Source of the DNA: Candidatus Omnitrophota bacterium
GTDB lineage: Bacteria > Omnitrophota > Gorgyraeia > Aquiviventales > Aquiviventaceae
Length of the DNA: 13,747 nt
Direction of reading: 5' to 3'
Assembly: GCA_016193195.1 (NCBI GenBank)
Contig: JACPSQ010000073.1
Span: 1-13,747, forward strand
How positions within the stretch are numbered: the stretch's first letter is position 1; each line of letters opens with the position of its first letter. The translations under genes were made by a program, and so were the position numbers. Under the pieces are notes generated by a model. It was not told the origin of the DNA. It was given only the letters and a program-made list of their open reading frames with translations, and searched no databases. Of this stretch, positions 5,788-12,090 are shown piece by piece.

Positions 5788-7791
5788 TCAGGGGCTCGCG
5801 ACACGGTGTTGGAACAGCACGTCATGCATTTTCGACAGGAGATCCTCAAGCTGGAAGGGTTTCACGACGTAGTTATAGGTCGCCGGCTCCAAGCCGAGCC
5901 GACGGTCCTTCCGATCGCCCTTGGCGGTCACGATGATCACAGGCACATCCTTGGTCCGCGGATCCTCCTTGAGCACATGGTAGAACTCATAGCCATCCAT
6001 GACGGGCATCATCAGGTCGAGGAGGATCAGGTCCACGGGTTCGTGTTTGAGCTGCTCCAGCGCCTCGGGTCCTCCGGCGGCGGTGAGGACCTCGTAGCCG
6101 CGGTGCTCCAGGGCTTCCCTGAGCAGCTCACGGACCTTCCGCTCATCGTCGATGACGAGCACGCGGGTCTTCCGGCACTCGACTTGCCGCAACCGCGCTT
6201 CGGTGATCTGAATGAGCTCGTCCTCCGTCAGCGCCTCATCCGGATAGGTGGCGGTGGTCGTGACCACCGGGATCGTCAGGGTCTGGCCGCCCACCACAAA
6301 CGCATGCCGCGTGGTCAGGCGCTTGATGCGCTCGGCGATCACCTTGGAGCCCGCCTGGTCCACCTCAGCAAGGATGACGACCATCTCGCCCTGCTGCCAG
6401 CGGATGACGATATCCCCTTGCCGGCGGCGCACCGTCTGTTTGATCATCAGCTCCAGTTGCTTGAGCAACCGGTTGGTCTCCTCAGGGCCGTAGAGCGCCT
6501 TGAGCTGTTGGAAGTTCGGGATGGCGATGACGCTGATCGAAAAGCACCCCTGCTTGCGCTTGGCCTGCTCGATGCCGCGGCGGAGGCACTCACGGAAGAC
6601 CTCGTCCGGATCGTGCTTCGGGAGGGTGAACGAAAAGACGCTGCCCTTCCCGAGCTCGCTGGTGGCGCGGATGTGGCCTCCGTGGAGCTCCACCAGGCGC
6701 TTGCTGATGGCCAACCCCAGGCCCGTGCCTTTGGCCCCTCCTTCCCCCGGACCCCCATCGATCTGCTGGAACTTCTCGAAGAGCCTCGGCAGATCCTGGG
6801 GGGCGACCCCCACCCCGGTATCCGCCACGCTGAACTCCACCTCGGTGGACTGCTCGAAGACCCTGACCTGGACCTGCCCGCCCTTGTTGGTGAACTTGAT
6901 CGCGTTGCTGATGAGGTTGACGAGGACTTGGGTGATCTTATCCTCGTCGGCAAAGATGCGAGGCAAGACGGGAGACAGGCTCACCTCGAGGGTCATCGCC
7001 TTCGCCTCTGCAAGCGGACGCAGGGACTGCAGGACGTGCTCGACGATCGCCTGGGGTTCCACCAACACCTTGTTGAGCAGCAGGCGACCGGCCTCGATCT
7101 TCGTCATGTCCAGCAGGTCGTTGATGAAGCGGGAGAGCCGGTCGACGTTCGCCTTGACGACGCCGAGGTAGTCCCGTTGCTCCTTCGTCACCGGGCCCGC
7201 AATCTCATCCACCATGATCTCGGCGAACTCCTTGATCGTCGCCAGGGGGGTGCGCAGCTCATGGCTCACCATGGAGACGAAGTCGGACTTGAGCTGATCG
7301 AGCTGCTTCAGCTCCTCGTTGGCTCGCCGCAGCTCGGCGTTGCGCTCTTCGAGGAGCCTCGCGTGCTCCCACAGCTCGGTCTGGAGCTGCTCCCGCTCGT
7401 CTTTCAAGTGACGGCGCTCCAGGACCTCGCGGATGATCAGCGGGAGGGCCGCGAGGTGACTCATCTGCGGCGACTTCACGAGGTAGTCGTAGGCCCCGAG
7501 CTTCATGGCCTCCACCGCAGCCGCTTCGTCGCCATGGCCGCTGACGACGATGGACACCGAGCCCGGCTTGATGGTGTTGAGGCGACGGAGGACCTCGATC
7601 CCCTGCATATCTGGGAGCCTCACGTCAATCAGGTGCACGTGGTAGTCTTGGTGGAAGACCCGGTCGAGCCCTTCCCGCCCGGTTCGGCAGACGTCCACCT
7701 TGAAGCCCTCTTGTTCGAGCGCTCCCTTGGTCAGGACCGCGTGGCCTTCGTTGTCTTCAACGAGGAGCACGGAGATTGGCGCTTTCTCCAT
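5788..7791 (-). CDS. Soluble hybrid histidine kinase: REC-HisKA-HATPase-GGDEF-like-REC
   Basis: A 667-aa protein with no membrane segment. The N-terminal receiver (1-120) has D12, D56 and K106. A coiled coil follows (125-168), then HisKA with H177 in SHELRTP. The HATPase has N292/N296, DTGVGV at 324 and GTGLGL at 355-360. Residues about 397-540 resemble a GGDEF domain, but the signature is replaced by QQGEM (466-470), so cyclase activity is unlikely. The C-terminal receiver (543-660) has phospho-Asp D592 and K644. The two receivers and kinase fit a relay that takes phosphate from the upstream membrane kinase or Rcp1-like receiver and passes it to the downstream receivers. The GGDEF-like part may bind nucleotide or partner proteins. 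Confidence 0.9.
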   Translation of the reverse strand: MEKAPISVLLVEDNEGHAVLTKGALEQEGFKVDVCRTGREGLDRVFHQDYHVHLIDVRLPDMQGIEVLRRLNTIKPGSVSIVVSGHGDEAAAVEAMKLGAYDYLVKSPQMSHLAALPLIIREVLERRHLKDEREQLQTELWEHARLLEERNAELRRANEELKQLDQLKSDFVSMVSHELRTPLATIKEFAEIMVDEIAGPVTKEQRDYLGVVKANVDRLSRFINDLLDMTKIEAGRLLLNKVLVEPQAIVEHVLQSLRPLAEAKAMTLEVSLSPVLPRIFADEDKITQVLVNLISNAIKFTNKGGQVQVRVFEQSTEVEFSVADTGVGVAPQDLPRLFEKFQQIDGGPGEGGAKGTGLGLAISKRLVELHGGHIRATSELGKGSVFSFTLPKHDPDEVFRECLRRGIEQAKRKQGCFSISVIAIPNFQQLKALYGPEETNRLLKQLELMIKQTVRRRQGDIVIRWQQGEMVVILAEVDQAGSKVIAERIKRLTTRHAFVVGGQTLTIPVVTTTATYPDEALTEDELIQITEARLRQVECRKTRVLVIDDERKVRELLREALEHRGYEVLTAAGGPEALEQLKHEPVDLILLDLMMPVMDGYEFYHVLKEDPRTKDVPVIIVTAKGDRKDRRLGLEPATYNYVVKPFQLEDLLSKMHDVLFQHRVASP

Positions 7792-7818
7792 TCTTGAGCC
7801 GCCTTTCCAGAGCGAACG

Positions 7819-8268
7819 CTATCGCTGGTCGGGAAACCGGGTCGCGTCGAGGAAGCGCCCAAGCGCCCGAATCCGCTCTTGGAACTCCTCATACCGAACC
7901 GGTTTGACGACATAGCTATTGGCCCCCAACGCGTAGCATCGGTTGACCTCGGCCTGGTCATCGGTCGAGGTCAGTATGAGGACCGGGATCGCCCGGAGCT
8001 TTGGGCTGGCCTTCACCTTCTCCAGGACCGTGAAGCCGTCCACCTTGGGCATCTTGATATCGAGGAGGATCAGATCGGGCCGAGGCGACTTCGCGGGGTC
8101 TCGATACTGTCCGCGCTGGGTGAGATAGTCCAGCGCCTGCTCGCCGTCTCGCATCTCAATGATCTCGTGGGCGATCCCGCTGGTCTTGAGACTCTCACGG
8201 ATGAGGAGGCAATGGCCATCGTCATCCTCCACCAACATGACCAGGACGGACTGTTGCAGCGTGGGCAT
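7819..8268 (-). CDS. Rcp1-like response regulator receiver protein
   Basis: A 149-aa protein with the longer alpha2-beta3 loop (DYLTQRGQYRDPAKSPRPDLILLD) and the C-terminal helix that mark the Rcp1 subgroup, often partnered with phytochrome-type or other HisKA kinases. Acidic D15-D17, phospho-acceptor D70, T100 and K122 (VVKPVRYEEF) are all present. There is no output domain. The ATG is 4 bases after the stop of the membrane histidine kinase, and the ribosome-binding site GAGGG lies inside that gene's last codons, so the pair is translationally coupled and is the most likely cognate pair. Confidence 0.88.
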   Translation of the reverse strand: MPTLQQSVLVMLVEDDDGHCLLIRESLKTSGIAHEIIEMRDGEQALDYLTQRGQYRDPAKSPRPDLILLDIKMPKVDGFTVLEKVKASPKLRAIPVLILTSTDDQAEVNRCYALGANSYVVKPVRYEEFQERIRALGRFLDATRFPDQR

Positions 8269-8272
8269 CGGC

Positions 8273-10567
8273 TTACCCTCTCGTGGCCGTCACGGCGAGC
8301 GCCGGCAAGGTGAAGAAGAAGGTGCTCCCCTGGCCCCGTTGTGATTGAACCCGGATGCTCCCCCCGTGCGCCCGAAGGATCTTTTTCACATACGCCAGGC
8401 CGACACCTTCCCCCGGGACGTCGATCGCCTGCAGCCGCGTGAACATCTGGAAGATCCGCTCATGGTCCTTCGGATCGATCCCAAGGCCTGTGTCGCGGAC
8501 GAAGCACTCGACGCGCTCCCCGTCCTCAAGGCCCCCGATCTCGATGCAGCGATGGCCCGTGGGCCCCATGTAGTTGATGGCGTTCGAGACCAGGTTCGAG
8601 AAGACCTGGTTGATCTCGTTGCGCCGGCAGAGGACCCGCCGAGGAAGCGGGTGACGGATGACCTGGATCGCCTGCTCCGTCAGTTGATGATTGAACGTCG
8701 CCAGCACGTCGTCGAGAATCTCATTGAGATCGTTGGGTTGCAGGGGGTTGGCTTTCCGGCCGACGCGGGAGACCGCCAGCAGCGAAGACAAGAGGGTGTC
8801 CATCTTCTCCACGCTTTTCGAGATGAACCGCAGCGACTCAGCGAATCGGCTTTGGACGTTGCCCTTCAAGGACTCGACGTCGGGGCGCGCGTCGTTGCCC
8901 TGGCTCTGGGCGGCGAGCTCATCGAGGGCCTGCACCGCCTCCTGCATGACCGGCTCGAGCCGCTTGGAGAATCCCTGGATGTTGATGAGCGGGGCGCGCA
9001 GGTCGTGCGAGACGACCCGGATGAGGTCCTCCATCTCTTGGTTGAGCGCCGAGAGCTCCTGCGTGGAGCGCTCGAGCCGCCTCGTGTAGTCCTCCACATC
9101 GGACTTGGAGACCCGCAGCCGCTCCACCATCTGGTTGAAGGCATGCGCGACCTCGCTGACTTCATCGTGGGTAGTGATCGGCACGTACTGCGACAGGTTG
9201 CCGTGCTCGGCGATCTGGCGGACCGCCCCGGTGAGGTCGGCCAAGGGGGTCGTGATGCTCCGCGTGTAGTACCGGCCGAACAGGATGACCATGAAGAGCA
9301 CCCCCAGCGCGACGAGCCAGGAAAACTGCACGAACCTCCGCAGCGGGAGGTCGAAATCGGTCAGGAAGGAGACGGAGACGAACGTCCACGTCGGGTCATC
9401 GAACCGCAGGAAGGCGACGACCCGGTGCTCCCCCACGCGGTCCACCCAAGAGCGCCCGTCTCCCTGGAACTGCTGATCCGGTCTGTAGAAGCGCTCCTGG
9501 TCGAGCGTCGTGTAGCCGCGGGGGTGAGGCGTCAGGATGTGCCCGGAGCCGTCCATCGCAAACACGTAGCCGCTCGATCCGAGCTTGGCCTCCAGCAGGA
9601 ACCTGGTGCGATCCTCCGGCTGCTTGACGGAGGCGGCTTGATACGTGGCCACCCGCAACTGCGTCATGGCGCGATCGCTCATGTAGCGCTCGATGATCAT
9701 CTGGCCAAAGGTGTAGGCGGTCGGCTGCAGGAGGCACAACGCCGCGATGGAGAGGATGCAGGTCGTCGTCAGAAATTTCGCCCCCAGGGAGGCGCCGCGG
9801 ATGGGCCGCGCATCCTGCAGCTGTACGCTGCACCGGCTCACCACGGGCCGCAACGCGCGCGCCGTCCCGAAGTAGCAGAACGCCCCCATCATGCCACCCA
9901 CGAGCGGAATCGCGGGAAGGGTTTTCGCAATCTCAATCAGAGGCTGGTCGGCCTTCCAGTGGACGACGCCCATGCCGATGAGATAGCCGAGGAGCGCGGC
10001 GGCAAACGCCGCCATGGCGACCTGCCAGGGCAGGCGGAGCGCCCGCTCATACACCATCACGCACTGGCTCCGGATCACGGGGGTTCCGCTCAACCACGCC
10101 TTCAACGTCCGGTGGATGGGACGGTACCAGAGCCACGGCAAGACCATCACGCCGCATCCTGCCACGAGCGGAAGCTCAGTGAAATACATCCGGGAAGTCC
10201 AGCGCCACTGCTCCTCATTCAATCGCCAGGCCAGCAACCCGTAGATGACGGGAAGGCCGTAGCCGAACGCCACCACGCCGATGCACCAGACCCGGAAGAG
10301 CCGCAGGAGAATCCGCTGCGGCACCGGCAAGACATCGTTGGTGGCGACCCCGCCATCGGCCCGCATGGCCTCCTCGAGCGCGCCACCGCCTCCCGGCGGG
10401 GTCCCGCCGGCGGCGGGCATGTGGGGCGTCGTGTCAGGGGGCCACCCCACACCCAGTGAAATGGGTGTGGGGTGGGGCTCCACGGGCGACACGGGGGCGA
10501 CGCCGGAGGGCTGCCCCTCCCCCACCACTCGCCGTTGAAAACCTGAACCGGCTCTACGGTCCTCCAT
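8273..10567 (-). CDS. Membrane histidine kinase with Cache-like sensor and HAMP
   Basis: Up to 764 aa. Hydrophobic segments at about 93-113, 130-147, 184-202, 215-233 and 265-285 precede a Cache-like extracytoplasmic region (about 290-405; SSGYVFAMDGSGHILTPHP). A last membrane segment (413-431) is followed by HAMP (432-485), a coiled coil, and HisKA of the phytochrome-kinase type with H521 (SHDLRAPLINIQGFSK). The HATPase has N658/N662, DTGLGI at 692 and GEGVGLA at 719. The start is uncertain: ATG 10567 lies inside a tandem repeat with no clear ribosome-binding site, and residues 20-65 are Pro/Gly-rich and encoded by palindromes. ATG 10366 (residue 68) is a plausible alternative, though GGAGG is only 2 bases away. 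The 5' multi-membrane part may be an additional sensory module. Confidence 0.88.
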   Translation of the reverse strand: MEDRRAGSGFQRRVVGEGQPSGVAPVSPVEPHPTPISLGVGWPPDTTPHMPAAGGTPPGGGGALEEAMRADGGVATNDVLPVPQRILLRLFRVWCIGVVAFGYGLPVIYGLLAWRLNEEQWRWTSRMYFTELPLVAGCGVMVLPWLWYRPIHRTLKAWLSGTPVIRSQCVMVYERALRLPWQVAMAAFAAALLGYLIGMGVVHWKADQPLIEIAKTLPAIPLVGGMMGAFCYFGTARALRPVVSRCSVQLQDARPIRGASLGAKFLTTTCILSIAALCLLQPTAYTFGQMIIERYMSDRAMTQLRVATYQAASVKQPEDRTRFLLEAKLGSSGYVFAMDGSGHILTPHPRGYTTLDQERFYRPDQQFQGDGRSWVDRVGEHRVVAFLRFDDPTWTFVSVSFLTDFDLPLRRFVQFSWLVALGVLFMVILFGRYYTRSITTPLADLTGAVRQIAEHGNLSQYVPITTHDEVSEVAHAFNQMVERLRVSKSDVEDYTRRLERSTQELSALNQEMEDLIRVVSHDLRAPLINIQGFSKRLEPVMQEAVQALDELAAQSQGNDARPDVESLKGNVQSRFAESLRFISKSVEKMDTLLSSLLAVSRVGRKANPLQPNDLNEILDDVLATFNHQLTEQAIQVIRHPLPRRVLCRRNEINQVFSNLVSNAINYMGPTGHRCIEIGGLEDGERVECFVRDTGLGIDPKDHERIFQMFTRLQAIDVPGEGVGLAYVKKILRAHGGSIRVQSQRGQGSTFFFTLPALAVTATRG
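10393..10410. repeat. 8-bp-arm palindrome near the kinase 5' end
   Basis: CCGGCGGG-GT-CCCGCCGG is a perfect hairpin. It lies within the Pro/Gly-rich extension of the kinase reading frame, 27 bases upstream of the alternative ATG at 10366. Confidence 0.6.
10442..10475. repeat. 34-bp perfect palindrome in the kinase N-terminal extension
   Basis: Arms CCACCCCACACCCA (10442-10455) and TGGGTGTGGGGTGG (10462-10475) are exact reverse complements around a 6-base loop. If the 10567 start is used, this encodes residues of the PHPTPISLGVGW segment; otherwise it lies in the 5' leader. Confidence 0.8.
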
Positions 10568-10599
10568 AGCGTTTTAAGTATTCTCCATAGCGTTTTAAG
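10562..10599 (-). promoter_or_regulatory. Two 17-bp direct repeats with 21-bp period upstream of the kinase
   Basis: CTTAAAACGCTATGGAG occurs twice, exactly, on the minus strand (10583-10599 and 10562-10578). The 21-base period is two helical turns, so both copies face the same side of the DNA, as for paired activator or repressor sites. The second copy contains the farthest upstream candidate ATG (10567). The first contains an ATG that opens only a 4-codon ORF (MENT). Confidence 0.65.
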
Positions 10600-10605
10600 C
10601 AGTTA

Positions 10606-10617
10606 AGTAAGCTTACT
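10606..10617. promoter_or_regulatory. 12-bp perfect palindrome in the kinase upstream region
   Basis: AGTAAGCTTACT is its own reverse complement. It sits between the direct repeats and a TATACT element (minus strand, 10634-10639) that could be a -10 box. The -35 is poor (TTGTTG or TGTTGA at 17-18 bases), consistent with an activated promoter. An operator role is inferred. Confidence 0.4.
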
Positions 10618-10682
10618 AAGCACGATTGACCTAAGTATACCTGACGAGAGCGCCGCTCAACAAGACACGGAAGGTCGCAAAA

Positions 10683-10806
10683 CGATGCTGGATGCTAGAT
10701 GATGATGGCTGATGGGTGCTGGATGATGGATGACCATGGCGGGTGGGTTCTGGTCATCAATCACCCATCATCAATCATTCAGCATCCAACACGCATCACC
10801 CATCAA
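10683..10806. repeat. Simple-word hairpin repeat B (GATGGATG/GATGCTGG words)
   Basis: The left arm from 10683 is built from GATG, GCTGGATG and GATGGG words. The right arm (about 10757-10806) is its imperfect reverse complement (CATCA, CACCCATCA, CAGCATCCA). Aligned inward, GNTGGATGCT, GATGATG and TGATGGGTG are shared between the arms. It fills most of the gap between the small ORF at 10838 and the kinase regulatory region. Confidence 0.75.
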
Positions 10807-10837
10807 CGTTTTATTGGACGGAGGGGGGATCAGCGTG

Positions 10838-11065
10838 CTACAGGCAGACGGCCCACCGCAAAAAACGCAGGAGGGCCCCTCGGTGGCGCAGGGTAAACGT
10901 CAGGAAGCGGCCGGGGGTGATGGCGTCCGCGTGGAGCAGACGGCCGTGCTCATCGAGCATGCCGTAGGTTTCCACCCGCCAGCGCAAGAGGGGGGAGCGC
11001 CAGGGCGCCAAGAGGAACGGCCAGGTAAGGCGCAGCGCGACGAGAAGCATCCGGAACCAGACCAT
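10838..11065 (-). CDS. Small basic Trp/Leu-rich hypothetical protein
   Basis: A 75-aa ORF starting MVWFRMLLVALRLTWPFLLA. The first 20 residues are hydrophobic, then come APWRSPLLRWRVETYG, a polar middle (DEHGRLLHADAITPGRF) and a basic hydrophobic C-terminal helix ending RWAVCL. The composition (about 20 percent Leu, many Arg and Trp) and the hydrophobic ends suggest a membrane-associated protein. No strong ribosome-binding site is visible (GGATC about 9 bases upstream). It lies between hairpins B and D in the direction of tpx. I do not recognise the family. The ordered, non-repetitive sequence argues for a real gene. Confidence 0.5.
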   Translation of the reverse strand: MVWFRMLLVALRLTWPFLLAPWRSPLLRWRVETYGMLDEHGRLLHADAITPGRFLTFTLRHRGALLRFLRWAVCL

Positions 11066-11087
11066 GTGAAGATCCGACGTTGCTCAG

Positions 11088-11146
11088 GGCTCTGGGTTCG
11101 GGGCTCCGGGGAACTACCCTGAGCCCACAGCCCCCAGCCCAGAGCC
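11088..11146. repeat. Simple-word hairpin repeat D (GGGCTCTGGG words)
   Basis: The left arm GGGCTCTGGG-GGGGCT-GGG (about 11088-11110) pairs with the right arm (about 11123-11146), an imperfect reverse complement of the same words, around a 12-base loop. It lies just downstream of the tpx stop. There is no T-tract on either side, so it is not a standard intrinsic terminator, though the stem could still protect or end the tpx transcript. Confidence 0.7.
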
Positions 11147-11156
11147 ACGCTGGTTG

Positions 11157-11792
11157 TTAGTCGCGTGTCAGTTGGCGGAGGGCAGCGAGGGCCGCGTCGT
11201 AGTTTGGATGCGCGGAGAGCTCCGAGACGTACTCGACATGCCGCACGGTCCCGCCGCGGTCAACGACGAAAATGGCGCGGCAGAGCAGTCGCAACTCCTT
11301 GATCAGCGCCCCGTACGCCGTCCCGAAGGAGGCGTCCCGATGGTCCGACAGCACCGTCACGCGGTCAACCCCCGCAGAGCCGCACCATCGCTTCTGCGCG
11401 AAGGGGAGATCCATGCTGATCGTCAGGACTTCAACGTTCGGCCTCCGACTGCGTCGTTCGGCACTTCCCTCGGCGACCCCCGCACGCTTGGCTTCGCCAA
11501 GCGAAGCCGCGGGGGTGCCCGCCTCGGTCGGAAGCGCCGCGGCTTCCTGGTTGAAGCGCCGTGTCTGGGCATCGCAGACCGGGGTGTCCAGCGACGGGAC
11601 GACGCTGATGAGGAGCGTCTTGCTTTTGAAGGACGCCAAGCTGATCGGCGAAAGATCCTGGCCCAGCACCTGAAACCCCGGCGCCTGTGATCCGACCTTG
11701 ACCTCCGGGCCGATCAGCGTCAGCGGATTGCCTTTAAACGTGACCCGTCCGTGACGTTCCTGCGTCGTGGCCGAGACTGTGGCGGTTGCCAT
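11157..11792 (-). CDS. tpx: Thiol peroxidase (Tpx, atypical 2-Cys peroxiredoxin)
   Basis: A 211-aa protein. VTFKGNPLTLIGPEVKVGSQ, VVPSLDTPVCDAQTRRFNQE with peroxidatic C73, and TISMDLPFAQKRWC with resolving C137 identify Tpx, which reduces alkyl and hydrogen peroxides with thioredoxin. SFGTAYGALIKELRLLCRAIFVVD is also typical. The two cysteines are usually about 34 residues apart; here they are 64 apart because of an extra segment at about 89-118 (Ala/Gly/Arg-rich) encoded by a palindromic insert. The rest is of normal length (family about 165-175 aa plus a short extra N-terminus). ATG 11792 has a good AAGGAGG 7 bases upstream, and a sigma-70-like promoter lies at 11829-11857. It is monocistronic by position. 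Confidence 0.9.
   Translation of the reverse strand: MATATVSATTQERHGRVTFKGNPLTLIGPEVKVGSQAPGFQVLGQDLSPISLASFKSKTLLISVVPSLDTPVCDAQTRRFNQEAAALPTEAGTPAASLGEAKRAGVAEGSAERRSRRPNVEVLTISMDLPFAQKRWCGSAGVDRVTVLSDHRDASFGTAYGALIKELRLLCRAIFVVDRGGTVRHVEYVSELSAHPNYDAALAALRQLTRD
11439..11528. repeat. In-frame palindromic insert in tpx (about 90 bp)
   Basis: The extra segment of tpx contains a nested perfect palindrome: outer arms ACCCCCGC (11476-11483) and GCGGGGGT (11509-11516), inner arms GGCTTCG (11490-11496) and CGAAGCC (11502-11508) around CCAAG. A third pairing, GCTTGGC-TTC-GCCAAGC, competes with the inner stem. The boundaries 11439-11528 are deduced from where Tpx family similarity stops and resumes, and correspond to about 30 codons. 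Confidence 0.75.
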
Positions 11793-11828
11793 CTCCGTCC
11801 TCCTTATTATGGGCGATACGCGCGTTTC

Positions 11829-11857
11829 ATGGTAGCGAAAATCTCCGGCAGCGTCAA
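11829..11857 (-). promoter_or_regulatory. Candidate tpx promoter
   Basis: Minus strand TTGACG (11852-11857), 17-base spacer, TACCAT (11829-11834). The predicted start near 11822 gives a leader of about 30 bases containing the AAGGAGG ribosome-binding site. The -10 matches 4 of 6 consensus bases. Confidence 0.45.
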
Positions 11858-11899
11858 TCAAAACGATCAAAACGAGAGTGATGCCTTAATTTGGCGCCT

Positions 11900-11994
11900 A
11901 CACCACAGAGGCCACAGAAATTCCACAGAAGCACAGAAGCGTTTTGCGTCGGTCTGTTCTGTGGTTCTGTGGCGTTTCTGTGGTTCTGTGGTGT
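11900..11994. repeat. Simple-word hairpin repeat C (CCACAGA words)
   Basis: The left arm 11900-11938 (ACACCACAGA, CCACAGAAA, CCACAGAA, CACAGAA) pairs with the right arm 11957-11994 almost perfectly: only the 1-2 base separators between words differ. The loop is 18 bases. It lies between the divergent tpx and RHS genes. The 96 bases that follow, up to the RHS start at 12091, hold AATTAGGACAGT (resembling the motif at 12266) and nothing else I can support. Confidence 0.85.
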
Positions 11995-12090
11995 GCCGTT
12001 AAGCTTCAAATTAGGACAGTACCGTGAATCTGAAAAAGCGCTTGCCATTCTCCATCCTGCCGTGCTCGAGTACCTGCGTGTGAGACCCGG

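Noticed and set aside
5467..7797. 776-codon plus-strand frame opposite the hybrid kinase
   Set aside because: It mirrors a gene with clear REC, HisKA and HATPase motifs. The translation has no recognisable domain, and stop-free antisense frames are common at this GC.
8345..10459. 704-codon plus-strand frame opposite the membrane kinase
   Set aside because: Same reason: Arg/His/Asp/Gly-rich shadow translation lacking any motif, against a minus-strand gene with H-box and N-box.
11088..11146. Intrinsic terminator of tpx
   Set aside because: The stem is strong but imperfect and no U-tract follows on either strand. Kept as a repeat with possible secondary effect.
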